A stretch of 64,000 bases of DNA from Delphinapterus leucas (GCF_002288925.2 NW_022098000.1:549149-613148), one strand, 5' to 3'. Shown: positions 46,060-59,075, counted from the first letter of the stretch. Made by a program: numbers and translations. Notes: a model not told the origin generated them from the letters alone.

Positions 46060-47100
46060 AATTATTCTTGCTTGTCATAAGATCAAACAATCCCATTTCA
46101 GAAGGAAGTACTTGAATTTGAAGGAAGCATACACAGCTAGTGAAAAAGAATCCATCTATATCAACTATAAACATGTGGGTCCTTTAATATGTGTTGGTGG
46201 GGCTTACCTTGTGCTTAATCAGTATTTGTCTCAAGTTTCAAAATAATATGATGTATGTTAAAGTCACACCATAGTATACATAATGGTTTGGGTTTCATAG
46301 AAATGGCAAAAAAAAAAAAAAAACCTTGAGAACATGCTGATAAAAACTGAACATGAATTTTTAAAATGTAAACACACACAATTAATGTCCCATTAGTTCT
46401 GCTATAAATAATCCTTCAATATGTTTGAGCACTTGTATGTGCAAATCATAGTCTCCTTTCATAGGCAACTAAAGTACATTTGGTCATGTTTTAAATGTTT
46501 TTCATCCTGTGTGGAGTGTCTGGAAATGTCTCCTGAGCCCATCTTTGCCACATTTATACAACTCTAAGGGCACCTTCCCCAAGCTCAAGGTATTTTTATT
46601 TGAAAAGATTCATTTAAAACTCTATTATTTAGTGAAAAGTATCAACATTAAGAGCCCTAATCATAATTACTACTACGATTCAAACCCAAACCCTAATTTG
46701 TTCAGTGTGTACAACTGCCAATAAAAACTGTTTCTAGAGCACCACACAGATGAGACTGCCATAGAGTCATGATGACTAAATGTTTTCTCAGCACAGTGAC
46801 ACGTAGGTACATAATTCTTCTTTCATCCAAATCTTTGCAAATTTAATTACTTAACAGATACTTCTTTGGCCTTTTAAATAGTCACAAAAATAACAGCTTA
46901 ATACTTGCTATATTCTTATATTTCAGAATTTTAAAAACCTTTAAATAAACCACAGTGGTGCCATTGTATAGAATCCTGAAAGTGTCACATATGTCTCTTA
47001 TAAACTGCATTTACATGTCCAAAATAGTGATGTTTGTTCTTTACAAGTCTTCTTCCTCTCCACACAATGTAATGATGTCAGTATATGAGCTTATGTTTGA
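46060..47100. other. Unassigned intronic sequence
   Basis: AT-rich, no gene. A 17-bp A-run lies at about 46308-46323. Confidence 0.5.
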
Positions 47101-47104
47101 TGAG

Positions 47105-47215
47105 GACATAATCATTCAAGAAGAATTTATTGAACATCTACTATGTGCCAGGCACGAGGAATGGAGAAGGGCATAAAACAAAGTTCCTTGACCCTATGGA
47201 GCCTACATTCCATTC
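47105..47215 (-). repeat. LINE2 3' end fragment
   Basis: AATTTATTGAACATCTACTATGTGCCAGGCA (shown here only as the known L2 antisense start), followed by GACCCTATGGAGCCTACATTCC, is the reverse complement of the L2 3' terminus. Confidence 0.7.
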
Positions 47216-47822
47216 TAATTATACATTTATTTTCAACTTAAACATAGTTAAATAGCCAACTGCTTTTCAGTTTCTGGGCTGGTATCTAGTTTTTTCAAGG
47301 TTTAGGCTGCCTAAAAATCACCTATTGTTTTGTTTAGTATTTTATTGTATACAACATAATTCCAACCATCCTAAAACGATATGCCTTAATTCCTAAGGTT
47401 AGATATTAATTCAGTAGCAGAGTGAAGAAAAAATTATTTTTTTTTTCATTTGCTCATTAAATACCATCACTTTGATTGACATTAGTTAAAGGATTGGGTG
47501 CTGTGAGAAGACTTCTCAGGGTTGGTGTACCCTAAAAGGAGTCCCCCTAAAATTGAGTTCCCTTACCGAGTTTGTGATTAATCTCCATCCAAAACTTTAT
47601 CCCCTTGCTTGTCCCCTCTGACCTCAGTCCTGTGCTCACTGACCACTAATCATCCAGCATCAGGTGACTAAAATTGCTGTTGTATCATCACATTTCATCA
47701 TTAATGTACAAACTCGGGTTGCTTCTCCAGGGCAAGATAAGCTCACAGACCCCCAGGCCACGGACCACCTGGCCAGAGAATCATATACCAGAGACATCCT
47801 GACTCTTGAAACTGAGATTAAG
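47216..47822. other. Unassigned intronic sequence
   Basis: No gene or confident repeat. Confidence 0.5.
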
Positions 47823-47831
47823 AAATGAAAC

Positions 47832-48199
47832 CAATGGGACTTTGCTGGTGGCACAGTGGTTAAGAATCCGCCTGCCAACACAGGGGGCACTGGTTCAAGC
47901 CCTGGCCAGGAAGATCCCATCTGCCTCGGAGCAGCTAAGCCAGTGTGCCACAACTACTGAGCCTGCACTCTAGAGTCTGCGAACCACAAATACTGGGCCC
48001 GTGTACAACAACTACTGAAGCCTACGCACCTAGAGCCCACGCTCCACAACAAAGAGAAACCACCACAAAGAGAAGCCCGCGCAATACAAGAAAGAGTATC
48101 CCCCGCTCGCCACAACTAGAGAAGGCCCATGCAGAGCGACGAAAAGTCAATGCAGTCATAACTAACTAACTAACTAAATAAATAATAAATAAATAAAAT
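47832..48199 (+). mobile_element. Long-form (older) CHR-type SINE
   Basis: A tRNA-derived head (CTTTGCTGGTGGCACAGTGG, TTCAAGCCCTGGCC) is followed by the extended CHR body with repeated ACAACTACTGA words and a CTAACTAACTAACTAAATAA tail. It is about 370 bp against about 210 bp for the short forms. TSD AAATGAAAC at 47823-47831 and 48200-48208. Confidence 0.93.
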
Positions 48200-48319
48200 A
48201 AATGAAACAGAAAGGTCACAAGATGATGAGTAATCCCAGATTCTTTGTTCTTCCCCTTTAAACACCATACAGACATGATTGTTACCTTCAGTTTGACTCA
48301 GTTACCTTCAGAATTGTCC

Positions 48320-48400
48320 TAATTGACCAAATTGATGTCTGACAGCTCAATACATAGTAGGTACTCTATTAAATAAATTGAAGGAAGAAATGAATTGTTG
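48320..48400 (+). repeat. MIR/L2 3' terminus-like fragment
   Basis: CAATACATAGTAGGTACTC followed by TATTAAATAAATTGAA resembles the shared 3' end of MIR and L2 elements. Confidence 0.4.
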
Positions 48401-48409
48401 AGTGAATAA

Positions 48410-49890
48410 GTAATAATCTAGCGAGAGAAATAATATGTCGCAAAGCAATGTAAGATTGGGCACAAATGGAATACATGAGGAAGGCACAATATCAATAGGT
48501 ATAGTGTCTCCTCTGATTAAAAAATAATAATAAAATGTTTGTTTCTCTAAGTATCAATACTTTTACAACATAAGGGATAAAGCATTTGACCATACATTTG
48601 AAAAATACATGTCTAACATAATTACAATGGCATTTTTTGTTGTTTTCAGCAAAATGACTCAGTAAATGCTGGAAGGATATTTGCATGATGCCTTCTTTGT
48701 AAAATCACCTAAAGTAGTCTACAGCAGTTTTGTGATTCACTCCAACCACATAATGCCTTGGCATATTTTATGAACATAAAGCAGCCTAAATGTGAATTCC
48801 AAGTGACTGAGGTTTAGAAATTTCTGGCCATGCTTTTGAATCCAATGATGATAATACTAAAATAATATACAAGTAATGAACAATGTTATAAAAACTGTTA
48901 TTTTGAGGAGTATGTGTGTGGTTTCTTTTATCAAGTTTCTTAACATATTTATCAAAGGTTCACAGGTTTATCAGAGATTTAGAACATATTTATATTATTA
49001 AACATGTAAAGTGGTTTTGATTATTTAAATTATCAAGTTTTAAAACCCACAAATATGAGTTCATCCCTAGGTAGGTGAAGAATTTTTAACAATTTTCTCC
49101 AAAACAAAGATTAAAACTGATGATTATTTGACTTTTAAAAATAAAGTATTTTAATTTATAATTTACTCTTTATCAGAGGAAACAAAAAAAGGATCATTTC
49201 TTTGTTATCATTTATACCATAGAATTCATGACAGGAATTGAAAGGAAAGTTTACTAAATTCATGAAAGTGTGCATGAGATGTAATAATTATTCTATACCT
49301 AAGATCTAATATTCTGAAGAATATTATACCACAGAAAGTATATTTAATGTACTTTAGTTTCTACTTCTGTGGTGTTAAAAGGTTTTAAAGTGCTTTGATG
49401 CAAAATGGCAAATGACATACTTTAGAAGTGGTCAATATTTTTTGCATTTGCTACTAAAAGGGAATATTTTTATATGTCATTGTTGAGAGACTAGCTCATA
49501 GAGAAAAAGCCAGCTATATTTTTTAACCAATTTCTTCTCAAAATCTTTATCATCATATCTTACTTCTCCATAGGCAAGCTGCTTTCTCAACTGACTTGCA
49601 AGAGGATGATAATCCATGTGGCAAAGTCTGTAGTAAAATTCTGCCCAGCATATCTGAACATAATTGCTTTAAATCATGAACAAATAAGCACAAGCAGTGA
49701 TTCACTACAATCCAGAACAGTCTGTCCACTGTGAAGAAAGTATATCTTGGGTTTTCCTGTGTAAGGATATATGTTTCACTATACTTTTATTTAGTATGCT
49801 ATGTTTTTGTCTCTCATGTTTTAAATAAAAGGTGGATATTTTAATAAATTTGATATACTATTATTTACAGATTAACCCATTCACCATTCA
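48410..49890. other. Unassigned intronic sequence
   Basis: About 1.5 kb, AT-rich, no gene or confident repeat. Confidence 0.5.
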
Positions 49891-49899
49891 TGTAGAATA

Positions 49900-50805
49900 T
49901 GACCATTAAAAAAGGATGGCTTTACTCTTCAATAAGTGGTGCTGGGAAAACTGGACAACTACATGTAAAAGAATGAACTTAAAACATTCTCTAACACCAT
50001 ATACAAAAATAAATTCAAAATGAATTAAAGACCTAAGTATAAGACCAGAAACCATAAAACTCCTAGAGGAAAGCATAGGCAGAACACGCTTTGACATAAA
50101 TTACAGCAATATGTTTTTGGATCCATCTCCTAAAGCAAATGAAATAAAAGCAAAAATAAACAAGTGAGATCTCATTAAACTTAAAAGCTTTTGCACAGCA
50201 AAGGAAATGATAAACAAAATGAAGAGAGACAACCTACTGAACGGGAGAAAATATTTGCAAATGATATGACCAATAAGGGGTTAAATATCCAGCATATATA
50301 AACAGCTCATACAACTCAACATCAAAAAAACAAACAACCCAATTGAAAATGGACAGAAGAACTGAGTAGATATTTTTCCAAAGAGGAAATGCAGATGGCC
50401 AACAGGCACATGAGAAGATGCTTAACATCACTAATCATCAGGGAAATGCAAATCAAAACTGCAATGAGATATCACCTCACATCTGTCAGAATGGCCATCA
50501 TCTAAAAGAACATAAATAACAAATGCTGGTGAAAATATGGAGAAAAGGGAACCCCTGTACACTGCTGGTGGGAATGTAAATTGGTGCAGCCACTTTGGAA
50601 AACAGTATGGAGTTTTCTCAAAAAACCTAAAAATAGAAGTACCATATGACTCAGCAATTCCACTCCTTGGTACATATTAAAAAAAAAAAAAACTAAAACA
50701 CTAATTTGAAAGGATACATGCACCCCGATGTTCATAGAAGGATTATTTATAATAAAGAAGAGGAAGCAACCTAAGTGCCCATCAACATATAAAAAGAAGA
50801 AGAAG

Positions 50806-50849
<44 letters not shown>

Positions 50850-51300
50850 ATGGAATACTACTCAGCCATAAAAAAGAATGACATTTTGCCACTTGCAGCA
50901 ACATGGATGGACTTGGAGGGTGTTATGCTAAGTGAATAAGTCAGACAGAGAAAGACAAATATTGTATGACATCACTTATATGTGGAATCTAAAAAATATG
51001 ACAAACTAGTGAATATAACAAAAAAGAAGCAGACTCACAGATATAGAGAACGAACCAGTGGTTACCAGTGGGGAGAGGGAAGGCAGGAGGGGAAATATAG
51101 GGGTAAGGGATTAAGAGGTGCAAACAACTATGTATAAAATAAGCTACAAGGATATATTGTACAACACAGGGAATATAGCCAATATTTTATAACAACTATA
51201 AATGGAATATAACCTTTAAAAATTGTCATCACTGTATTATATACCTGTAACTTATAAAATATTGAATATCAATTATATTTCAATAAAAAATGGAAAAAAA
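49900..51300 (+). mobile_element. L1 (L1MA-like) 3' half, 5'-truncated
   Basis: Plus-strand L1: GGTGCTGGGAAAACTGGACAA at the left, GAGAAAATATTTGCAAATG, CAGAATGGCCATCATC, TTGGTGCAGCCACTTTGG, AATACTACTCAGCCATAA, and a 3'UTR ending CAATTATATTTCAATAAAAA near 51285. It carries a (TA)n tract at 50808-50846 and an internal A-run at 50677. ORF2 is broken. Confidence 0.92.
50808..50846. repeat. (TA)n microsatellite inside L1
   Basis: About 19 TA units interrupt the L1 between AGAAGAAGAAGAT and GCAATGGAATAC. It arose within the L1 at the usually AT-rich TGTGGTATATATA position. Confidence 0.95.
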
Positions 51301-51635
51301 TAATATAAATAAATAAGGATAAAAATTCCTAAATTGATAAGACAAAAATGCATATAATTTTACATTTTTCCTTAATTACTTTGTGTGATTATATTTTCTT
51401 ATACTGTTAAGTAATGAACCCAGGCTCTGGTGGAATAATATCAAAGGACATTTCAAGGACATTTATTCTATTGGCATGAGGGTTCAAGAAAATATGGTCT
51501 TTGTAATTATGGGCATTAATTTAGAGATAGCATATAGATTTTATAGAGGTATAACTGAGCCAAAAGTCCTGTAATGTAGCATCCAAGATATTGTTTCTCT
51601 CAATCAAGTATGAGATAAACCTTAAGTAGTGACTT
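51301..51635. other. Unassigned intronic sequence
   Basis: No gene or confident repeat. Confidence 0.5.
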
Positions 51636-51639
51636 GATG

Positions 51640-52165
51640 GTTATACTTTGTTGCAATAACCTGTACTGAGATGCTGTCCATTACCTATTGTTCGGGATGT
51701 TCTGCAGTGTCCATTCAGATCCCCTTCCTCTCCTCTATCCTGTGCTGTGCCCCCAAACTTCCCTGTGGAGCCAGGTGTCTCCATGCTCCTTCCCTTTGGC
51801 ATCTGGTTAGATTTGGTCAATAAGAAACAACTCAAGTAACTGGAGGGTAGGACAGAGAAATTGGAGTGCTTATTTTCCTGGCTTCCTCCTTGCTGCACAT
51901 TGGTTTGGCAGTGACTCTGTCCCTCTGTTATTGGACACAGCTCCTGTCTGGTGGCTCCTCTGTAGCTAAATGTCTCCTTCCTTAGCCCTTTAGTCTTTGG
52001 AGTAGCAAGGCTCCTCACTGTTACTATCCCTGGACATCTCACCATTCCTTGTTAGCTTCCCTTAACACGGACCACATTTTGTAAACAACCCCTTCAATAA
52101 TCTCCTGTCAACCACCACTTTTGAGTGTGCACTTTTGAGTGTGCTTCTTTTGAGAATCTGACCAA
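51640..52165. other. Old unclassified element-like block
   Basis: GC-richer block with TGCTGTCCATTACCTATTG, a CTTTGGCATCTGGTTAGA segment and a duplicated TTTTGAGTGTGC at about 52120-52144. It resembles an old DNA transposon or LTR but I cannot name it. The 134-residue minus-strand open frame (51641-52045) has no recognisable domain or splice context. Confidence 0.35.
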
Positions 52166-52169
52166 ATGT

Positions 52170-52887
52170 AAAGTTGATGTATTTTTCAAACCTATGCCTA
52201 AACAAGGCTTTCACTTAATAGACGACTATGTCACATTTATCCAGAGATATGCTAAGGAATAAAGCAAAATAATTGAAAAAGGAATGTAAAAGTAGAGTTC
52301 CCTAGGGCAAAAGAAGATCTTAAATGAGATAATATCCAGTTGGAGAGGTTTGGAAAAGATTCTAGAAAAAAGTAAGGCTTCATGGTTGAACAGCAGGGAG
52401 GATTAAAATGTTTTCCTAATATTGTACAATGAGCAAAAATATTTTTCTTGTATATTGAAATTGTATCTAAACAGTAAATTTAAAAATTTTGAAAAACATA
52501 AGCTATGAAAGAGAGAAATTCAAGGGAACAAAAATTTACTGAAGCTTCTTAAATGGAACTATGTAAAACTAGAACTGAGTAAGAAAGAAGAATGAAATTG
52601 GGAATGAAATTAGAGATCAAGGAAAAGAAAGACTACAAAATCAGCTAAATGTATTAAATGGTAAAGTGTTTCAACAAGTTATTCAAGCTAGAACATATTT
52701 TTATATAAATATCATCATTACTAATAATGCAAGACCATACAATCAAAGGGTTCCTTTGATTTTTCATTTATCTCTTCTTATTTGTAGCTACTGTCAGGAT
52801 GTTTATTGCTGAGATTTTAGATGTTTATAAATTTTCATATACTTTTTAGGAGGAAATGAAGAAAAATAAATTTTAGGTTATATATTT
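52170..52887. other. Unassigned intronic sequence
   Basis: AT-rich; no gene or confident repeat. Confidence 0.5.
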
Positions 52888-52896
52888 AAAGTTACT

Positions 52897-53189
52897 GGGC
52901 TTCCCTGGTGGCTCAGCAGTTGAGAATCTGCCTACCAATGCAGGGGACACAGGTTCGAGCCCTGGCCTGGGAATATCCCACATGCCGCGGAGCAACTAGG
53001 CCCGTGAGCCACAACTACTGAGCCTGCGCGTCTGGAGCCTGTGCTCCGCAACAAGAGAGGCCGCGATAGTGAGAGGCCCGCGCACCGCCATGAAGAGTGG
53101 CTCCTGCTTGCCACAACTAGAGAAAGCCTTTGCACAGAAACGAAGACCCAACATAGCCAAAAATAAATAAATAAATAAATAATAAAAAT
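52897..53189 (+). mobile_element. Long-form CHR-type SINE
   Basis: Begins GGGCTTCCCTGGTGGCTCAG and carries the tRNA B-box-like GGTTCGAGCC. It continues past the point where short forms end (TGAAGAGTGGCTCC, CCACAACTAGAGAAAG) and has an AAATAAATAAATAAAT tail. Perfect TSD AAAGTTACT at 52888-52896 and 53190-53198. It looks intermediate between the short forms and the copy at 47832. Confidence 0.96.
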
Positions 53190-53199
53190 AAAGTTACTT

Positions 53200-53785
53200 A
53201 TAATTTCTCCTTTTTTATGTAGAATCAGATATAAGTATCTAGTATAAGAAAAATGTCAAGATAAATAGAAACTGCTATTGCCATTGTTGGAAATAAATAA
53301 CTCAAGAAATTAAATTTCAATGTTGCCATAAATCACAAACACCAGAGGGTATTCATCTAATAATTTAGAATGAAACAAAACAGTTCTATGGTCAATGCGA
53401 ATTAATCATTTACCATTAAAACAGCTACTAAAGGAGGTGACTGAATCAAAGTCAGACTCATCTCTTAAGCGGAAGCTAATGGAATTCCAGGACTGGAGCT
53501 GGATTGCTGCCTGTCAATCTGACTTCTTCTCTAAGAAAAGTTACTAAATAAATCATGAAAGATTATTAAAATCAATCTTCAGACAAAGAAAAGGGAAAAA
53601 ATATCCCTAGTTTATTGAGGAAGTTAATATAATGTGTGTGTGTGTGTGTGTGTGTTAATAACCCAATTTACTGCACATAGAAGAAACACTGCTAGGGATA
53701 TTTTGCATTTTTAATTGTAAGAAGTGTGTCTGTCCTGGTCTGGGTTAGAAAAAAAAAAAAAAGGAAAGATAAAGAATAAACATTA
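53200..53785. other. Unassigned intronic sequence
   Basis: Contains the (TG)n tract at 53633-53654 and an A-run at about 53749-53763. No gene. Confidence 0.5.
53633..53654. repeat. (TG)n microsatellite
   Basis: Eleven TG units. In the KHDRBS2 transcript it reads as CA, not UG. Confidence 0.95.
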
Positions 53786-53789
53786 AGAA

Positions 53790-54245
53790 TTTCTGGTGAA
53801 TACACTTCTCCCTCTTTACTCTATGTTGGAAACTCCTTTGGGGGGACTATTTCATATTATGTCATTATCACATCTACCTTTGCACATTTGAATTATATAT
53901 ACAGGGGTAAACACTTGACCTAATCCATACCAGTCATGGCCCTTTCTTGGGATTTTTTTTAGGCTGAAGTTGGGTAGGAGATCCTCTAGTGAGAGTTCTA
54001 AATATGAAACTCAGAGCTAAGAGTAGCCAAGGTAGAAGAACAGTGAACCCTCATTCTGCTTGAGTCCTGCCTACTAGTTGTTCCTGAGGCCCAGCTTGAT
54101 AATTCCATGTCCTAAAATTTGAATGTTCAATCCTTCCCTCAAGTATGCAAGACACCCTCAGAATCCTCCTATTAAATCTCTTTATGATGAAGCTAGTCCA
54201 AGTTGAATTTCTGTCATTTGAGATCAAAAGAAGCCAGAAAAAATG
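53790..54245 (+). repeat. Probable old LTR/MER-type element
   Basis: The right end (CTATTAAATCTCTTTATGATG, AAGCTAGTCCAAGTTGAATT, TCTGTCATTTGAGATC) resembles the common 3' end of an old mammalian repeat with an AATAAA-like signal. The left part is too diverged to place. Family uncertain. Confidence 0.4.
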
Positions 54246-54249
54246 TAGA

Positions 54250-56050
54250 TTCCCAGTGGTAAACTATTTATTATACAGAGGCTTATATTTTGTAGGCTTG
54301 AAATGGTCTATCACCAAAGTTCTTCACACACTAGTTGTTTGCCAAATTTAACATTGCCCTATTGGAGACAATTAGGAAGATAAAAATGGATATCATCAAG
54401 AAAGATCTAGAAATAATAATGTAATCATAGACCAAATTCCATGCTAAATAGAGCTCATTCTTATTTGTCATATGTTAGAGAAGGATATAAAGCAAATATT
54501 TTGCTATCCCTTTCTTGTACTTCTCCAGTTAGTACAGATTTTTGTGTGGCCATATGGTCCCATACGGCGCAAATCTAAAGAGACTGGACAATGAGAGTTG
54601 CAAAGGATTCCTATCTACTTCTGGTATCTATTTAAATAATGCTTGGCTGAAAGAGTGGGGAGGATAATTTGTGAAAAAGAGGAGGAAAATGAAGGAGATG
54701 ATTTGAGGTCTGCTCACCTTCAAGGACTGGCTTTTAGCTTTTGAAGAACAAGAGACCACATACAAAAAACAAAGAGATTTTTGGAGAATCGACATTACCC
54801 AATGATGCTGGAGAGTTCTGGTGATAAAGCTCCACCAGATGTGGTGACAGACATTTTCCCACATCTGGATGGAATAAAGCAGAGCTCCATGATGGAGTCA
54901 GTAAGGAAAAAAAGTCATGACACTTTGCTGCATGCACCCAGGAGAGACCCCTGTGATGAGTAACATTTTCCCGGAGAAACAACAGAGAGCCAGGAGAATT
55001 TGCAGATCTGAACTCAGAGCCCAATTCTGGAAATATGAAAGATGTTTATACGAGTGTCTCCAACACATGATTAAAATGACAAGAAATAGAAGGGGTAGTA
55101 TTCACTTAAAGGTTTCTCTGGAATCAACATAATTATTCTGAGCTAATAACAAAGACTGAAAAAATGAATGAAATTATTCATGTTGCATCATTAATGACAA
55201 ATGTGTTTTCTATAAATAGTATCAATGAAGCATTGTGTGGATTTATCATGATTTCTCACATTTCTCAAAATATCCTTCAGCTGAGAAAAGCACTCCTATT
55301 AAATGGTTCATTAAGTTTATTTCATCCATCACAGAAACATGATTTTCATGACAAATTAAATTACAACTATTTTCCCTTTTCATTCAAGAAAGATAACTGA
55401 TTCAGTGAGTTCTGAATTCTTTTATCACGTGTAAATTAACACTAGTGCTTATAAAAATCACTACAGCAAAACAGTTAACTACATACACATGAAGCTCAAA
55501 CAACTAACAATAAAATGGGATCATAAAATGATCTGCATATTATGAAGTTTCTAGAAATGTAAAATTTAGGTATTACTCTATTCTTTAGGATTCTAAAGTA
55601 CTCTCCAGTACCTAGCCATCCTGAATTAAAAACCTATTAGGTTTGATATATATGTAGTAAGAATATTATTGTGTTTAAGAAATAGTCATGTTACTTATTT
55701 GAGACACAAAGTGTCATGAGGCTTGCTAGGGAAAACTGTGTTAGCCAGATATGATGAAGCTCTGAAATAAGGCAATGAAGAATGTGGATAGGAAAAAATG
55801 GCACACATTCAGTGGATGAACAAGAGAGAACATAAAAGGCACAAGAAAGAAGGCTGAGGATCATCACAGTACTGTGGGATAGGGGTAAAAGTGGAAGAGA
55901 AGTGGTATCAAAGGGAATTGAAAAGGAATGGGGAGGAGGGGAAGAGTTATGCTAAGTAAACAAAAAGAGCTTCAAAAAGAGGGAAAGTTAATGGAAATAC
56001 CTGCTACAGAAAATCTCAGTTCCTTTACATTTAATACATACTTAAAATTA
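54250..56050. other. Unassigned intronic sequence
   Basis: About 1.8 kb, no confident repeat. Overlapping open frames on both strands at 54734-55132 have no recognisable domain and no preserved splice context. Confidence 0.5.
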
Positions 56051-56054
56051 CTGA

Positions 56055-56325
56055 ATCTATAAAAGTAAACAAACTTATGGTTACCGAAGGGGAAATGAAG
56101 GATTGGAGGGGTAAGTTAAGAGCATGGAATATGGGATTAACAAGCATAAAATAGATAAGCAACAAGGATTTACTGTATAGCACAGGGAAATATATTCAAT
56201 ATCTTGTAATAACCTATAATGGAAAATAATCTGAAAAAATATATAAATATATATAACTGAATCATTTTGCTGTACACCTGAAACTAACAATACTGTAAAT
56301 GAACTACACTTTGATTTTTTAAAAA
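56055..56325 (+). mobile_element. L1 3'UTR fragment
   Basis: ACTTATGGTTACCGAAGGGG, TTACTGTATAGCACAGGG, TAACTGAATCATTTTGC and GTACACCTGAAACTAACAAT are the last about 270 bp of a cetartiodactyl-type L1, ending in an A-rich tail. AAAGTAAA flanking words may be a TSD. Confidence 0.85.
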
Positions 56326-56730
56326 AGTAAAGAATTTAATGTAATAAGTGAAATAAAATCTCATATTAAACACAATCAAAGTGCTGTGAAGCCCACTGAA
56401 CCTAGCTCTTAGGAAACTAAGGTAGATACTGAGGAATGTACTTTCAGTAGAATAATGAGAGGTAAAGGCCTTATGGCAATGAGCTGGAAATAAATAGAAA
56501 ATGAGGGGTAGAGTTAGAGTTAGGGTTACCCTAAGGCTGCATGGTCATGGAATGTATTACATATTGAAAATGCATGCAAGGAGAACATTGAAAAGGAGGG
56601 TTGTGAAGGAAAAAAGAATCTATTTTAATCAAGTCTGGGTCAGAAATAAGGAAAAGAAATAAAATCTGATGATGTCTATTTTCTTGGGGAATTAGTGAAA
56701 AATGTGATCCATTAATAGTTGAAAGGAGTG
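56326..56730. other. Unassigned intronic sequence
   Basis: No gene or confident repeat. Confidence 0.5.
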
Positions 56731-56744
56731 GTTACAGGGCTTTT

Positions 56745-56933
56745 TTTTTTTTTCTCTAATTTTTAAAAAATATTTTTATTTATGTATTTATTTGGCTGTG
56801 CCGGGTCTTAGTTGCGGCATGCGAACTCTTAGTTGCAGCATGTGGGATCTAGTTCCCTGACCAGGGATCGAACCCAGAACCTCCTGAATTGGGAGCGTGG
56901 AGTCCCAGCCACTGGACCACCAGGGAAGTCCCT
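56745..56933 (-). mobile_element. tRNA-derived SINE (related to CHR/Bov-tA), inverted
   Basis: Reverse-strand SINE with a T-rich tail and TATTTATTTGGCTGTGCC at left, the body containing CTTAGTTGCGGCATGCG and GATCGAACCC (antisense tRNA B box), and ACCAGGGAAGTCCC at right. Perfect 14-bp TSD GTTACAGGGCTTTT at 56731-56744 and 56934-56947. The internal body differs from that of the short CHR copies, so it is a separate, older subfamily. Confidence 0.93.
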
Positions 56934-56947
56934 GTTACAGGGCTTTT

Positions 56948-57495
56948 GAAGACTCATGATGATTTAGAATTTGCTATGGATAATTTGAAAAGATGCTAAA
57001 TGGAGATAAATAGAAGAATTATCAATGCACATTAAAAACTCAACCCAATGTTTGAAAGAGTTTGGAAATTATGTCTCTAATGGCGTCTGTCAACCACATT
57101 TGCTAATTTTTAGTGATGCTTGATAGATATAGATATAAATGTAGACAGATATATAGATAAAGAAGCATGAACATTAGCTTAAAATACAAATGGAACTTTG
57201 ATAGGGATTGTTCAGAAAAAAAGGGCAAGAAACTAGAGAAAAGACAGCATTACTGCATATTTCAAAGTGATGGATTAATCCCAGGATTCTGACTACATAG
57301 AAAGGGATTTTGAGACATAAAAAATAGAAAGGAGTGGAAAGACTTGAAGATTTGATCTAGATGAAGAAAATATTTAATGAAGTGAAACAGTGGGAGATGT
57401 AAAGTTATAGAGAACGTGTAGGAGAAAATTGAGAAATTTGGGTTTTAGATATAAGAGATAAAGCAGAGAATTTGAGGAGGTGGAGGCAGTGGTGG
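56948..57495. other. Unassigned intronic sequence
   Basis: Includes a short GATA-like patch near 57124-57160. No gene. Confidence 0.5.
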
Positions 57496-57499
57496 TGGC

Positions 57500-59075
57500 C
57501 TAATGTTGAAATCTCCTTTGATGCTCTGCTAAATACACAGTGGACAACTAGATGCAAATCCTAAACCACTAGGAAACACTCACAGCAAAACTAGGTAACA
57601 AAAATTCTCCAAGAACCACAGCACGTAAATGGCTGTGACCTGTCTGGGGTCAGCATCTGTTGAGGATGAGGAAGAGAGGAGCAACCCTGAAAACAGGAGA
57701 ACCCCCAATAGTCAAATGGTCAAAATACAGGTGGAAAACATGGCAGGCCAATTTGAGATCGAGTCAAAAATAAGCTTTTCCCAGTCCAATAACAGGTAGG
57801 TATAGGGCATCCACTGTAAGTTCTGAGGAGTATTTGTAGCCCCTATAACCTCTCAAAATTGACCAGTCAGGGATTCCTTTCAGGAGAGAGTATCACACCG
57901 AGGAAGAAGCACCAAGGATGGAATCAGCATTAGAACAGAAAAGTGACAGTACAAACAAAAAAAAGAAAAGTTAAAAGATAGAGAAGGAATGAAAACTAGG
58001 AAATCACAAAAGCAATATATCATATTGTTTCACCAGGTTAAAAAAACAGAATAGGGACTATGTGAATTTAGAAAACATGCATGAACCATGTCTCTCTCTA
58101 AAAGATGAGAAAAATATGGATTCACATATAAATGAGCAACAGAAAAGGATCAGAGTCAAATCTCATGCAGTTATTATGACTCAAAAAGAGAATACAGATC
58201 CATATAAGGTTCCTACAAACGATAAAAGCATGCTAAAAACATATGGCCACAAAACATATCAAAATTGTATTTTACTATTTCAAATAACCTAAAAGGCCTT
58301 AATAAAATCATATTAGAGTTGACAATAAATCAGAATTAGAAAAATTCAAAAATAAGAAAAGAATAAAGAAAGAATTAGAAATAAAAGAGAAAAATTTTAT
58401 ATTTGGAATAATCTGGAAAAAACAAAAAAATGAATTAACACAATAGATAATGCCTTAAGAAAAATAAAAGTTATAGATGAAACACTTAAAATAGATCACA
58501 AATAATTGAAAAATGAGATTAAATAAAACAACAGAAAGTGGTAAATATTGAAGATACATAAAGATTCAAATGGAATAATAAGGTTCCCTGAAGAACAAAA
58601 CCAAAGCAATAGAATGGAGTAAATATTAAAAATTGTAATTCTAGAAAATATTTCTAAGATAAAAGCAAGTAAAGCTACTACATATTAGAAGTGCATGCCA
58701 TGTACCTGAGACTATCAACCCCAAACTATCAACATTAAAATGTCTTAATAAAATTACAGAACTTAAAAAAAAATCCTTTGGCCATCTAGTCAAGAGCAAA
58801 GTATAAGGGAAGGAAAATGAGATTATCATGAGGCTTTTCAACAGCAACACTTTATACCAGAAGACAATATAGTAACATATTTAAGACACTAAAAAAAATG
58901 AGCCAAGGATTTAATATCTAGCAAAATTTTAAGCATAAAGGCCATCATCACAGGTTATCAAAATGTAAGAACTTAACATGTAAGAACTTCCTGAAGAACC
59001 CATGCCGAAGTAATTTTGGATAACCAAAATGAAGAATGAGTCATTGATAAGAATTGGTAGTGAGTATTAAATAGA
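57500..59075 (+). mobile_element. HAL1 (half-L1) element, diverged
   Basis: Plus-strand HAL1. The 3' part is convincing: GCCATGTACCTGAGACTATC, ATCCTTTGGCCATCTAGTC, TTTTCAACAGCAACACTTT, ATACCAGAAGACAATATAG and GCATAAAGGCCATCATCAC follow the order of its ORF1. The 5' part (GAGGAGCAACCCTGAAAACA, AGTCAAATGGTCAAAATAC) is weaker. Frameshifted and AT-drifted; no intact protein. Confidence 0.75.

Noticed and set aside
51641..52045. Possible additional KHDRBS2 exon on the minus strand
   Set aside because: The translation has none of the KHDRBS2 protein's characteristic KH, QUA2 or RG-rich text and no convincing splice sites.
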